Source of the DNA: Treponema sp. | GTDB lineage: Bacteria; Spirochaetota; Spirochaetia; Treponematales; Breznakiellaceae | Assembly (NCBI GenBank): GCA_009781635.1 | Contig: WQXU01000010.1 | Coordinates: 42,707 to 106,706 of the forward strand | Length of the DNA stretch: 64,000 nucleotides | Direction of reading: 5' to 3' | Part shown: piece by piece, positions 42,520 to 51,613 of the stretch | How positions within the stretch are numbered: position 1 is the stretch's first letter | Layout: every line of letters starts with the position of its first letter | The notes under the pieces: model-generated | What the model was told of the DNA's origin: nothing | The model's database searches: none | What the model saw: the letters and a program-made list of their open reading frames with translations, nothing else | Position numbers and translations under genes: made by a program

Positions 42520-44037
42520 TTAAAGTGTAATTTTATCCTTCCATGGAAAAGAGGCAAGCCTCCTTAGCTTTTTGGTTTTTATTAAATGACCAATTACGCG
42601 GGAGGCTTCTTCTTGCGACCATCTATATGTTATGCAAGCGGCCAGAATCGATGCTGCCTGTGTTTGTGTAAAACGTTTTTTATTTTTACGGAAGAATTTT
42701 AAAACGGCTGCTTCTTCACGCAGATGATCCGCTGTTACGGTTTTATCCTGCGGACAGCAGATATCACAGCAGGCTTTTTCCGGTACTTCGCTTCCTGAAT
42801 CAAAATTTAAAAGATTAAGAAGAGAATGCCTTCTGCAGCCTGATGTATTTCTGGCGTAATCAAGCAGAACAGAAAGCCTGTCCCGCTCTGCACCGTTTTT
42901 TGCTCTTGCAAGAGCTGCTTCGTCATCCGGTCCCCATAGTAAAACGGCCTTTGACTGTTCTCCGTCACGCCCGGCTCTTCCGGATTCCTGCAAATATGCT
43001 TCAATCGACGGCGCGCAGTCTCTGTGTATGATTGTCCGTATATCGGATTTATCGATTCCCATCCCGTAGGCGCAAGTTGCGCATAACACTGCTTCTCTGT
43101 TATTTATAAACCACCTTTCTGTCAGTGTTTTTTCTTCTTTGCTTAATCCCGCATGATAGAACCGGATTTCATTGTGCCAGTAATGACCTATTTCATTAAG
43201 TTCATTCCTCAGATAGCGTGCCAGTTTTTCTGTACCAGGACGCGAGGAACAAAAGACAATTGCAGGCCGTTTGTTCATTGCCAGTAAATCCCGTACCGCA
43301 AGGTCGCGGTTAATGCAGCCATTTGCGGAATAGTATATATTGGGTCTGTCCGGATTACCCATAATTTGATTTGTTTCCTGTCCGTTAAAAATGTATTTTT
43401 TTATTTTTTCCAGTACAGGAGCGCTTGCAGTAGCGGTAAAAGCTGTAACAAGCGGCGGATTAATTAGATTGACTATAGCGCCTATTTCCAGATAAGCCGG
43501 GCGGAAACTTTCCCCCCATTCGCTTACACAATGCGCCTCGTCAATTACAACATGCATAATTTTTATTTTTTCCAGTCTCTCTTTCACCTGCTTTGTAAGC
43601 AGCACTTCCGGATTTGCAATTATAAATTTGCTTTGCCCGCTTTCAAGTTTCCGCCATATCTCATCCCGCGCTTCTTTGCTCTGTCCTCCTCTGATTATTA
43701 CAGGTGATAAATTTATTCCATTGGAAATTTCTGTCCGCGTTGTGATTTCTTCCAGCCGCCTTTGCTGATCCGCCATTAATGACAGTATGGGATAAATGAC
43801 AAGTGTAATACCTTCTATCATCATTGCCGGAAGCTGGAAGCAAAGGGACTTTCCCGCGCCTGTTGGAAGGATAACAATCTGTTTTCCCGGGATGTCCCTG
43901 TCTGACATCTGCTTCTCCGCAGCTTCCAGGATATTTGATATAACAAGCCTTTGATACGGAAAGAGGTATGAAAGCCCGAAATAATTTTTTAATGCTTCAT
44001 CAAGCGGATCGGGCCTTGTGTTAGTTGGATTATTCAT
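42520..44037 (-). CDS. recQ: RecQ-family ATP-dependent DNA helicase
   Basis: This 505-residue enzyme unwinds DNA 3'-5' in recombination repair. Helicase motifs: IVILPTGAGKSLCFQLPAMM (Walker A), MHVVIDEAHCVSEWG (DEAH), TAFTATAS, and YLQESGRAGRDGEQ (motif VI). A zinc-binding cysteine set CRRHSLLN...CCDICC and a short winged-helix region follow, ending FPWKDKITL. It lacks the HRDC domain, as in short RecQ forms. The last 83 bases are repeated at 38567-38648 on the other side of ABC operon 2. The start has no strong SD; the ATG at 44037 gives the normal N-terminus. Confidence 0.93.
   Translation of the reverse strand: MNNPTNTRPDPLDEALKNYFGLSYLFPYQRLVISNILEAAEKQMSDRDIPGKQIVILPTGAGKSLCFQLPAMMIEGITLVIYPILSLMADQQRRLEEITTRTEISNGINLSPVIIRGGQSKEARDEIWRKLESGQSKFIIANPEVLLTKQVKERLEKIKIMHVVIDEAHCVSEWGESFRPAYLEIGAIVNLINPPLVTAFTATASAPVLEKIKKYIFNGQETNQIMGNPDRPNIYYSANGCINRDLAVRDLLAMNKRPAIVFCSSRPGTEKLARYLRNELNEIGHYWHNEIRFYHAGLSKEEKTLTERWFINNREAVLCATCAYGMGIDKSDIRTIIHRDCAPSIEAYLQESGRAGRDGEQSKAVLLWGPDDEAALARAKNGAERDRLSVLLDYARNTSGCRRHSLLNLLNFDSGSEVPEKACCDICCPQDKTVTADHLREEAAVLKFFRKNKKRFTQTQAASILAACITYRWSQEEASRVIGHLIKTKKLRRLASFPWKDKITL
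42529..42611. repeat. Direct repeat copy 2 (native recQ 3' end)
   Basis: This is the intact counterpart of 38567-38648 and encodes the RecQ C-terminus on the minus strand. The pair brackets about 3.9 kb holding ABC operon 2. Here the stem lacks the T-run found in copy 1. Confidence 0.75.
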
Positions 44038-44134
44038 TAAAACCTTTGGATTTTTTTTTTATTTTAAAATATTTATTCTACTGATAATAATAATAAAATC
44101 ATTTAAAGGTTACATAAATTGTTTAGGACACTAG

Positions 44135-44383
44135 CTACGCTTCTTCCAGACCAAGATCGTCGTTTGTGTCAGTTGAAGGCATATCATTATGGATTTCATG
44201 CAGGATCGCAGATTTAGGGGCTTTTTTCTTAAATATATTTACATTGCCGAATTTCATGGTTCGCGGTCTTCTGTATCTCCTGGATACATAAGATACTATG
44301 CTCAGATATATAATGATAACCAGTGTTACAACTATTACCTGCCAGGATGTGAGAACCTCTTTTATGACATCCATAAAGCTCAT
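44135..44383 (-). CDS. Small single-span membrane protein, unknown
   Basis: The track ORF (109 residues) would overlap the tyrS promoter and start codon; the internal ATG at 44383 gives a cleaner 82-residue protein, MSFMDVIKEVLTSWQVIVVTLVIIIYLSIVSYVSRRYRRPR, with one membrane helix (about 15-36) and a basic then acidic cytoplasmic tail. The start could also be 44392. I do not recognise a characterised family; similar small proteins appear in treponemes beside tyrS as far as I recall. Minus strand, divergent from tyrS. Confidence 0.6.
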   Translation of the reverse strand: MSFMDVIKEVLTSWQVIVVTLVIIIYLSIVSYVSRRYRRPRTMKFGNVNIFKKKAPKSAILHEIHNDMPSTDTNDDLGLEEA

Positions 44384-44427
44384 GTGCTGCATTTCTTTAA
44401 TTATCGGTAATAATCCGCAAAAAGTGA

Positions 44428-44456
44428 CTGACACCTTTTTGTAAATTCTGTACAAT
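44428..44456 (+). promoter_or_regulatory. tyrS promoter (leaderless)
   Basis: CTGACA (44428-44433), 17-base spacer, TACAAT (44451-44456), six bases (ctaccc), then the ATG at 44463. This is the same -35 word and close geometry as leuS. Transcription should begin at the start codon. Confidence 0.65.
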
Positions 44457-44462
44457 CTACCC

Positions 44463-45704
44463 ATGAACTCTACTTTAGAAATCTTAAAAACCAGAGGCTT
44501 TTTTCAGCAATGCACTGACGCGGAAAGTCTGTCAAAACTAATGGATGAAGGTCCTGTCACTTTTTACGAAGGCACTGACCCTACCGGGGGAAGTCTGCAC
44601 ATAGGTCACATGGTTCCCTACTTTGCATTCCGCCACCTTAGAGACAATGGCCATAAGGGGATTGCGCTGCTTGGAGGCGGCACTGCCAGAATTGGAGATC
44701 CTTCCGGCAAGAGCGAAATTCGAAAGATGCTTACATACGAACAATTGGATGAAAATACCGAATCCATAAAAACCCAGCTTGATCGTTTTGTCGGTTTTGA
44801 CGGTAAAACTGCTTTTCCTGTAAATAATAAGGACTGGCTTGCTGATCTAAATTATATTGATTTTTTACGTGACATTGGAAAACATTTTTCTGTAAACCGC
44901 ATGCTTAGTTTTGAAGCCTACAAAATGAGGCTGGAAACAGGTCTGTCTTTTATCGAATTTAATTACCAGCTTTTGCAAAGCTTTGATTTTCTTGAACTGT
45001 ACCGCCGGCACGGATGCCGTCTGCAAATCGGCGGGGATGATCAATGGGGCAATATTGTCGCCGGCGTAGAACTTGTCCGCCGTGTTGAAGGCGCGGAAGT
45101 TTACGGCCTGACATTCCCTCTTGTAACAACGGCGGACGGTAAGAAAATGGGCAAAACCGAGAAAGGCGCGCTTTTTCTTGATCCCGCAAAAACAAGTCCT
45201 TATGATTTTTTCCAGTACTGGCGGAATGTGCAGGATCAGGATATTCACCGGTTTTTACTTATGTTTACCTTTTTGCCTGTTGATGAATGCAATGCCCTGT
45301 GCGGTTCGGAGAAAAATCCTAACGAAGCCAAAGAAAGGCTTGCGTGGGAAATAACAGCTCTTATCCACGGCAAAGATGAGGCGGACAGGGCCTTATCAGG
45401 CGCCAGGGCGGCCTTTGGTTCATCAGGGGACAAATCCGCCATGCCCAAAACAGAAATTGAACGTTCGCGTTTGGATGCCGGTTACAATATAGTGGATCTT
45501 TTCTTTGATACAGGATTACTGGCCAGCAAGAGCGAGGCTCGCCGCCTTGTCCAGCAGGGCGGGGCTTTTGTGTCTGCAGGCAGCGGTGAGCTTGCGGCAA
45601 TCAGCGATCCGTCTGCTTCTATTGGAGCTGACAGGCTTAATGCCGACGGTGAATTAATTTTAAGAGCGGGAAAGAAGAGATATTTACTGGTCTTGATCAA
45701 ATAG
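44463..45704 (+). CDS. tyrS: Tyrosyl-tRNA synthetase
   Basis: Charges tRNA-Tyr. The 413-residue class I enzyme has the HIGH motif in GGSLHIGHMVPYF (about residue 45), the tyrosine-binding region SFIEFNYQLLQSFDFLELYRRHGCRLQIGGDDQWGNI, the KMSKS variant GKKMGKTEKGALF (about 225), and a C-terminal S4-type domain LASKSEARRLVQQGGAFV. The N-terminus is complete at the chosen ATG, which has no SD but a promoter directly in front. Confidence 0.96.
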   Translation: MNSTLEILKTRGFFQQCTDAESLSKLMDEGPVTFYEGTDPTGGSLHIGHMVPYFAFRHLRDNGHKGIALLGGGTARIGDPSGKSEIRKMLTYEQLDENTESIKTQLDRFVGFDGKTAFPVNNKDWLADLNYIDFLRDIGKHFSVNRMLSFEAYKMRLETGLSFIEFNYQLLQSFDFLELYRRHGCRLQIGGDDQWGNIVAGVELVRRVEGAEVYGLTFPLVTTADGKKMGKTEKGALFLDPAKTSPYDFFQYWRNVQDQDIHRFLLMFTFLPVDECNALCGSEKNPNEAKERLAWEITALIHGKDEADRALSGARAAFGSSGDKSAMPKTEIERSRLDAGYNIVDLFFDTGLLASKSEARRLVQQGGAFVSAGSGELAAISDPSASIGADRLNADGELILRAGKKRYLLVLIK

Positions 45705-45754
45705 TTGTACGACACTTTTTATTTCAGAAAGTTGCAGAAATTATCATTTATATT

Positions 45755-45783
45755 TTGACATATTTACCGGCCTTGTATATAAT
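45755..45783 (+). promoter_or_regulatory. Promoter of the acyl-CoA synthetase gene
   Basis: TTGACA (45755-45760), 17-base spacer, consensus TATAAT (45778-45783); a leader of about 20 bases follows with SD GAGG, so this gene is a normal leadered case next to leaderless tyrS. Confidence 0.75.
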
Positions 45784-45810
45784 GTAGCCATACTGTTAAC
45801 GAGGTGTACT

Positions 45811-47559
45811 ATGTTAAAGTTCGAAGATTATGTCTCCAGTATTCCCGATATTCCTCATGACAATTTTGCCCAGTTAGTTGATCATCAATCAAAAATGCAT
45901 CCTGATAAAGATGCCATTCTTTTTAGATCCGGCAAACAAAAGCAATTTACCCGCTGGAGTTTTTCCAGGTTTAGCGATGAATGCCAAAGAGTAGCCCGCG
46001 GTTTACAGGCGGCAGGGCTTGCCTCCGGAGATCGTGTGGTTCTTTGGGCGGAAAACCGTCCTGAATGGATGGCAATTTGGATGGGGACTGTAATTGCAGG
46101 TATTGTCATTGTACCTGTGGATTTTCTTGCAACAGAACAGGAATGTATCAATATAATTAATATTACAAAGGCTAAGGCATTTATCTATTCCGGAAGGAAA
46201 AGGGGTTTTGCCGCTTCTCTTTCGTCTAACGGAATACATATGCTGGCGTCGGTGTGTATAAGCCCGGATAACGATGATGCGCCTGCTTCGCAGCAGACAG
46301 AATTTGATAACTTCGGCAAGGATGCAGACGATCAGGCGCTGCCCGGGATAGACAGCATTTCACCTGATCATCCGGCTTCAATAGTGTTTACTTCAGGAAC
46401 CACGGGTTTTGCCAAGGGCGTAACTCTGTCGCATAAAAATATTATTGCAAATGCAAGCGCTGCAATCCGTATTCTGGAACCGGATGATACCGATGTTTTT
46501 ATCGATGTTTTACCTCTTCATCATACATATCCAACCACATGTTCATTTATAGCGCCGCTTGCTACAGGCGTCCCGATAGTAATTGTTGAAAAAATTGTCG
46601 GCAAGGTTGTTATAGACGATATAAGAGACGGAAAAGTTACATTTCTTATCGGCGTTCCTCTTCTTTATGACAAGGTTATGCTGGCAATAGATGCGGGTTA
46701 TCAGAAACTTTCACCGCTTATACGCGAACCTCTGAACTATCTCAGAAAAATTACGCTTGAAAAAGCAAAGAAGGGTGATTTTAAATTCGGGCAAAAGGTG
46801 TTCAGGTTTATCCGCAAAAAAGCAGGGCTTCAATCCATCAGGGTGATGGTTGCAGGCGGCGGGCCTTTAAGCGTTAAAACATCGGACTTTTTTGATTCCC
46901 TTGGTTTTAATATTGTTCAGGGTTACGGCATGAGTGAAAATGCGCCGCTGATTACTGTTAATACGCCGCGTTTTAAAAATAATGAATCTGTAGGGCTTCC
47001 GGTCAGTTATACTGATGTACAAATCATGGATCCAACACCAGATGGGATTGGTGAAATCGCCTGCAAGTCGCCGTCTGTAATGCTTGGCTATTTTGAGAAT
47101 GAAGAAGCGACAAAAGAAGTTATTACAGAAGACGGTTATTTAATGACAGGCGATCTTGGTTACCGTGACGAAAAAGGATTTCTGTACATTAAAGGCCGCA
47201 AGAAAAACCTCATTGTTGGTTCAGGCGGAAAGAATGTGTATCCTGAAGAGGTCGAAGCGCACTTCGCAAGTTCGCGCATTATAGCCGAAGTGCTTGTTGT
47301 AGGAAGAAAAACTCCCTGCGGCGAAATCATTTACGCCGTAACTGTTCCCAATTTTGAAAACCTTAAAACTGATTATCCCGGCAAGGAAAACGATGAGGGT
47401 TTTATAAGAGAGCTTATCAAAAAAGAAATTGAAGAAGCTAACCGTTCTCTGCCGATTTACAAGAAAATAGGGGATTTCTGCGTACGCAGAGAGCCGTTTG
47501 AAAAGAACGCTCAGCAGAAAATAAGGCGTTTCATTTACAGGAATTATGAGAATCCCTGA
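45811..47559 (+). CDS. Long-chain acyl-CoA synthetase (AMP-forming)
   Basis: The 582-residue ANL-superfamily enzyme activates fatty acids through an acyl-AMP. Motifs: P-loop SIVFTSGTTGFAKGVTLSH (about 190), VQGYGMSENAPL (about 370), GYLMTGDLGYRDEKGFLYIKGRKKNLIVGSGGKNVYPEEVE (about 445-485). The final hinge and catalytic lysine region is intact (NAQQKIRRF). It may feed exogenous fatty acids into lipid synthesis, as other treponemal homologues are thought to; the substrate chain length is not visible. Confidence 0.92.
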   Translation: MLKFEDYVSSIPDIPHDNFAQLVDHQSKMHPDKDAILFRSGKQKQFTRWSFSRFSDECQRVARGLQAAGLASGDRVVLWAENRPEWMAIWMGTVIAGIVIVPVDFLATEQECINIINITKAKAFIYSGRKRGFAASLSSNGIHMLASVCISPDNDDAPASQQTEFDNFGKDADDQALPGIDSISPDHPASIVFTSGTTGFAKGVTLSHKNIIANASAAIRILEPDDTDVFIDVLPLHHTYPTTCSFIAPLATGVPIVIVEKIVGKVVIDDIRDGKVTFLIGVPLLYDKVMLAIDAGYQKLSPLIREPLNYLRKITLEKAKKGDFKFGQKVFRFIRKKAGLQSIRVMVAGGGPLSVKTSDFFDSLGFNIVQGYGMSENAPLITVNTPRFKNNESVGLPVSYTDVQIMDPTPDGIGEIACKSPSVMLGYFENEEATKEVITEDGYLMTGDLGYRDEKGFLYIKGRKKNLIVGSGGKNVYPEEVEAHFASSRIIAEVLVVGRKTPCGEIIYAVTVPNFENLKTDYPGKENDEGFIRELIKKEIEEANRSLPIYKKIGDFCVRREPFEKNAQQKIRRFIYRNYENP

Positions 47560-47561
47560 TT

Positions 47562-48161
47562 CTATAATTCATCCCTGCTGGTTATGATCCTGCTTATTAA
47601 CCCGTAACTTACGGCTTCTGCGGCAGTCATCCAATAGTCGCGATCAGTATCTTTTTCTATCTGTTCTGCAGGATTGCCTGTTTCATCGGCAATAAGACAG
47701 TTTATTTTTGCACGTAATTTTTCCAGTTCTTTAGCGTGTATCTCAATGTCAGTGGCAACGCCGCGTATTCCGGAAAGGGGCTGGTGAATTAAATAATGGC
47801 TGTTTGGCAATCCTGCGCGCCGCTCTTTCGGAGATGCAAGCTGAATTATTGCCGCGGCGCTGGCGACAAGTCCCATGCCGATTGTCCACACCTGGGGTTT
47901 AACAAAACGGATCATATCAAAAATCGCATAACCTGCATCTGCATCTCCGCCGGGAGAATCTATAAAAATGCGAATGGGATCTGCGCTTATGTCTTCTAAA
48001 AGCAGAAGCTGACGTATGGTTTTCTCGGCTAATTCCTTGTTTATTTCTCCGGACAAAAGAATGGTCCGGGTCTTTAACATCCTTGCAGCAAGCGGATCTA
48101 TAGCCGGTGTTTTATTGTTGTCCTGATTTTCATCATCATCTTCATATAAAAATGGATTCAT
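47562..48161 (-). CDS. clpP: ClpP-family protease subunit
   Basis: The 199-residue serine peptidase forms the proteolytic chamber used by ClpX/ClpA-type ATPases. Catalytic residues can be placed: Ser in GLVASAAAIIQLAS, His in SHYLIHQPLSG, Asp in KDTDRDYWMT. The usual GMAASMG reads GMGLVASAA, so this is a divergent paralogue rather than the main ClpP. The start at 48161 (MNPFLYEDD) has GGAGG seven bases upstream; the track start at 48182 lies before the SD. A long acidic N-terminus (YEDDDENQDNN) is unusual. Convergent with the acyl-CoA synthetase gene, stop codons two bases apart. Confidence 0.88.
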   Translation of the reverse strand: MNPFLYEDDDENQDNNKTPAIDPLAARMLKTRTILLSGEINKELAEKTIRQLLLLEDISADPIRIFIDSPGGDADAGYAIFDMIRFVKPQVWTIGMGLVASAAAIIQLASPKERRAGLPNSHYLIHQPLSGIRGVATDIEIHAKELEKLRAKINCLIADETGNPAEQIEKDTDRDYWMTAAEAVSYGLISRIITSRDEL

Positions 48162-48195
48162 TAACTGGCCTCCATGGAACATAGTAACTTATGAT

Positions 48196-49368
48196 CTATT
48201 CCTTGTATACCCTTGGCACTCTTCTATTAATGTTGCAAGTTATTTCATAAGGAATGGTTCTTACAGCTTTTGCCAAATCTGCCGCGCTCTGCCTGATTAT
48301 TATTTCATCTGCAGTCTGCTGTCTGGAACCAAAAATTATAACTTCGTCCCAGCGCTGTACGCCTGGCTTTGGGCCAATATCAATACAGCACTGATCCATG
48401 CAGATTCGTCCCGCTACAGGGTATAACTCACCGCCAATTTCAACCTGCCATCTGCCGCTTGCAAGACGCGGAAATCCGTCGCCGTAACCTGTGGGAATAA
48501 TCGCTATAAATGTATCCTGCGCAACTGTCCAAGTTCTGCCGTAAGAAACAGTTTCACCCTTTTTTATTTTTTTTATTAATGTAACTGTGCTTTTTAATTC
48601 CATCACAGGTTCAATCTGCAAGGCCTTGAATTTTGACATTTTCTTAAGGCTGGCAAGCGGCAGTTCATATTCATCTGCGGCCTTATATCCGTAAAGCAGG
48701 ATACCCGGTCTGACCATATCAAACCATGCTTCCGGGTGCAGAATGACTGCGCCGGAATTAGCCGCATGAACAATTCCGGGATTGACACCGGCATTCTTAA
48801 TCGCAGCGATTGCTTTTTTAAAAAGTTTTAACTGCATTGCAGTGTAATTAATATCGTTTGAATCGGCCGAGTCTGAAACCGCCAAATGGGTGGCTGTCCC
48901 TGTCAATTCCAAAGCGGCGCATTTTTTTATATGTTTTGCAAGAGAGGCAGCTTCATTTACAGGACAGCCTATGCGCCCCATGCCGGTATCGATTTTTAAA
49001 TGAACCGGCAGCTTTATTTTTTTCTTGCCGGCCAGGCTATTTAAAATTGAAGTAAATTCAATATCTGATAAAAACGGGCTTAGCCTTGCTTCCAATATTT
49101 CCGGAATTTCATCCGGATGAGGCTGCGAAAACAGCAAAACAGGCGCTTTTATCCCTCCTTTTCTGAGTTCTATCCCCTCTTTAACAGTTGCCACCCCAAG
49201 GCAATAAGCCCCGTACTCAAGGCTTTTTTTGGCTATTTTCAGGGCCCCGTGTCCGTAGCCATTTGCCTTTACCGGCACGCAAATTCGCCTTTCCTTGCCG
49301 ATTCTTGCCTTAACGGCGTTTATATTATCTTTAAATCTGTTCAGGTATATTACAGCTTCCGTCCGCAT
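48196..49368 (-). CDS. alr: Alanine racemase
   Basis: Makes D-alanine for peptidoglycan. The 390-residue PLP enzyme has the Schiff-base lysine in CVPVKANGYGHGALK (about 34), PVHLKIDTGMGRIG (about 130), and the catalytic Tyr in GETVSYGRTW (about 266), ending with a C-terminal beta domain containing GRICMDQCCIDIG. It is upstream of clpP on the same strand with a 34-base gap and may be co-transcribed. Confidence 0.94.
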   Translation of the reverse strand: MRTEAVIYLNRFKDNINAVKARIGKERRICVPVKANGYGHGALKIAKKSLEYGAYCLGVATVKEGIELRKGGIKAPVLLFSQPHPDEIPEILEARLSPFLSDIEFTSILNSLAGKKKIKLPVHLKIDTGMGRIGCPVNEAASLAKHIKKCAALELTGTATHLAVSDSADSNDINYTAMQLKLFKKAIAAIKNAGVNPGIVHAANSGAVILHPEAWFDMVRPGILLYGYKAADEYELPLASLKKMSKFKALQIEPVMELKSTVTLIKKIKKGETVSYGRTWTVAQDTFIAIIPTGYGDGFPRLASGRWQVEIGGELYPVAGRICMDQCCIDIGPKPGVQRWDEVIIFGSRQQTADEIIIRQSAADLAKAVRTIPYEITCNINRRVPRVYKE

Positions 49369-49404
49369 ATCAACATAATATCAGATAATAATAGTTTAAA
49401 AAAG

Positions 49405-49434
49405 TTGATTCTATGCCTGTTCATGTGGTATATT
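49405..49434 (+). promoter_or_regulatory. Promoter of the lipoprotein gene at 49439 (near-leaderless)
   Basis: TTGATT (49405-49410), 18-base spacer, TATATT (49429-49434), ATG at 49439 after four bases or the second ATG at 49445 after ten. Leader length is predicted to be zero to four bases; the true start may be 49445. Confidence 0.5.
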
Positions 49435-49438
49435 AATA

Positions 49439-50965
49439 ATGGGTATGTATGCTAAAAAAATAGTATATTTTTTATTAATTCTCATTTTTGCAGTCATTTT
49501 CAGCAGTTGCGAAGACTCTCTTTTCCCGTCTGCGGGCAGCTATAAAATTAACATATTAGTTAATAATGTTACGCTGGACGATTGTTCCTTTGCAAGATCA
49601 AGCGATAAAATACGTCCCTTTTTTGAAGAATCTGTTACCAATGACAAGGATATAACAGCTCTTATTGTTTTCCTGAGGGATTCCATGGGCGATGTTGCCG
49701 GTCAAAGGGTAATTTATACTCTTTCAAAAGATGAAGTGTCAGATGAAGATATCATTTTTGTTGTTGAAAGCCTGGACGATAACCTGCCGTTTTTTCCGCT
49801 GCCCGGCAATTTGAGTATGGGCAGATATACTTTTGTTTCCAATATTATGAGCGGTAAAAATATACTGCAGCGAACAGAAAAACCCATTTACTATTTAAGC
49901 GCTAATTCATTTGCCTATGAAGGTATCAGTGTATACCTTCCCGGTATTACGGAAAACTCTCACCTTGTGCCGAAAGACGCTGTATTAATGCTTGAAGCAA
50001 ATCTGGACTTTGATAAAAATCTGGATCCCTACATTATATGGTATGACGGCAGAAGGGTAATCGGCGAAGGGAAATACTCTGAAGGTTCAGGGCAATTTTT
50101 CTGGAAAGCGCCCGAACAAAGCGGTTTCTTTACGCTGCGCGCCGAGATTTTTCCGGCGGTTAATTTTGACGGACTTGTTGGTTATAAAAAAGGAATATCG
50201 GTTCTTGTTTCTTCTACGGAAATGGATATTAATCTTGTTGCCGAGGATATACCGAATCTTTTACACTGGTATACATTTGAAGGTAATCTGTACGATTCAA
50301 AAATAACTGACGCTGCAGAGCGCGCTCTAATTCCTTCTTCCGGGAATAATTCAAGATGGATGGGCGCCAACGGAACCTATGGGCTTGCTACCGGCTATAA
50401 CAATATTATGCATTTGCCGAAGGTTTCTGTTTTGAACAGGGCAATGGAAAACTGGCAGGCTTTATTCAGGTTTATGCCTGTAAATGACGGCGGATTATTT
50501 TCTGTACAGCTTGATTCATCCAATAATACCAATATGCATTTGTCAATGCATGGCCGCAGTCTTATATTAACACTGGAATCGCCTTCCAAAACTGAATCGC
50601 AAATTTTAGAATTGCCGGATGAACCAAACAATAATGTCATTGACAGATTCCTTACTGCAGCTGTAAATTTTTCAATCAGGCCGGGCTGGTTATCTGCACA
50701 TATCAGTTTTTTGGATAATATTATTAATGACACCCTGGCTTTGGAACCCATTACCCTGGAAATAAAAGCCGGAGATGCGTTTCAGATTCTGCTTGGTTTC
50801 CTGCATGAAGTTACAGAAGAGCTTTCTGATGAGGCGCCGGAAAGCGAAAATTTTCTCCCTGAACTAACTGCGCTTTGGGATGAGTTTGCATTATATTATA
50901 TGCCGTCAACGGATATTTTAATTGCTGAAGCAGAATTAATTGCAAACGAAAATGATGGCTCCTAG
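49439..50965 (+). CDS. Lipoprotein of unknown function with LamG/ConA-like C-terminal half
   Basis: The 508-residue product has a lipoprotein signal (MGMYAKKIVYFLLILIFAVIFSSC, Cys about 24). The N-terminal half is beta-rich (SYKINILVNNVTLDDC...), and the second half begins NLLHWYTFEGNLYDS and continues with GLATGYNNIMHLPK...NWQALFRFMP...GGLFSVQLDS, the pattern of a LamG/concanavalin-like domain that binds carbohydrates or proteins. No catalytic residues are evident. It is followed by two further small envelope genes with overlaps and then mnmE, so the four may form one transcript. No characterised family recognised. Confidence 0.75.
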   Translation: MGMYAKKIVYFLLILIFAVIFSSCEDSLFPSAGSYKINILVNNVTLDDCSFARSSDKIRPFFEESVTNDKDITALIVFLRDSMGDVAGQRVIYTLSKDEVSDEDIIFVVESLDDNLPFFPLPGNLSMGRYTFVSNIMSGKNILQRTEKPIYYLSANSFAYEGISVYLPGITENSHLVPKDAVLMLEANLDFDKNLDPYIIWYDGRRVIGEGKYSEGSGQFFWKAPEQSGFFTLRAEIFPAVNFDGLVGYKKGISVLVSSTEMDINLVAEDIPNLLHWYTFEGNLYDSKITDAAERALIPSSGNNSRWMGANGTYGLATGYNNIMHLPKVSVLNRAMENWQALFRFMPVNDGGLFSVQLDSSNNTNMHLSMHGRSLILTLESPSKTESQILELPDEPNNNVIDRFLTAAVNFSIRPGWLSAHISFLDNIINDTLALEPITLEIKAGDAFQILLGFLHEVTEELSDEAPESENFLPELTALWDEFALYYMPSTDILIAEAELIANENDGS

Positions 50966-51611
50966 ATTTTTAAGTACAGTTATTCCGCTTACCCTTATAA
51001 TTTTTATTTCATGCGCAGGTCAAAATAGCAATGTATTTACTCCCGTTCCGGATTTTACAATTTATGAATTAGATGATTTTCCTATTGATAATATAGGCAG
51101 CATTATAGACAGCAGAAATATGCCGGAATGGCTCCGTGCCTATATTTACGGCGGGAATGAATTTGTTGAAGAGCTTGATAATTATAAAAATAAATATGCA
51201 TTTGTGGCAGTTAATAGAGGAATTAATCTTGCGCAATTAAATAAATGGGCGGAAAATATTTCCGCAAGGTTTGATTTTCCTGCGCTGGCAGCGGAAAGAA
51301 TAGAAAAAAGAATGGTATCGTCAGCTACGCTTTATCCCGATGATGAATATGGATTATTTTTTGAGACGATGATTAAAAATGCATATAACAGCGAATATCC
51401 CGGCGTTGAGAAAGAAGACTCTCATTGGATAAGGGTCAGAGCGGAATCTGAGGAAAATTATATGTACTTTGTTTTAATGATAATTGACAGAACGGCGATG
51501 CAGTCAATAATAAGGAATATGTTTGCAAGATCCGGCGCCCGGATAAATTATTCCGGGAATCAGGCCAATGCAGTAAACCGCCTAAGGCAGACTTTCTTTG
51601 AGGGTTTTTAA
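50952..51611 (+). CDS. Lipoprotein of unknown function
   Basis: The chosen ATG at 50952 (MMAPRFLSTVIPLTLIIFISC) overlaps the previous gene by 14 bases; the track start is a TTG four codons earlier. A lipobox LIIFISC puts lipidation near residue 21. The 219-residue body contains DFPIDNIGSIIDSRNMPEWLRAYIYGGNEFVEELDNYKNKYAFVAVNRG and DSHWIRVRAESEENYMYFVLMIIDR. I do not recognise the family. Likely envelope-located, co-transcribed with its neighbours. Confidence 0.72.
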   Translation: MMAPRFLSTVIPLTLIIFISCAGQNSNVFTPVPDFTIYELDDFPIDNIGSIIDSRNMPEWLRAYIYGGNEFVEELDNYKNKYAFVAVNRGINLAQLNKWAENISARFDFPALAAERIEKRMVSSATLYPDDEYGLFFETMIKNAYNSEYPGVEKEDSHWIRVRAESEENYMYFVLMIIDRTAMQSIIRNMFARSGARINYSGNQANAVNRLRQTFFEGF

Positions 51612-51613
51612 AT

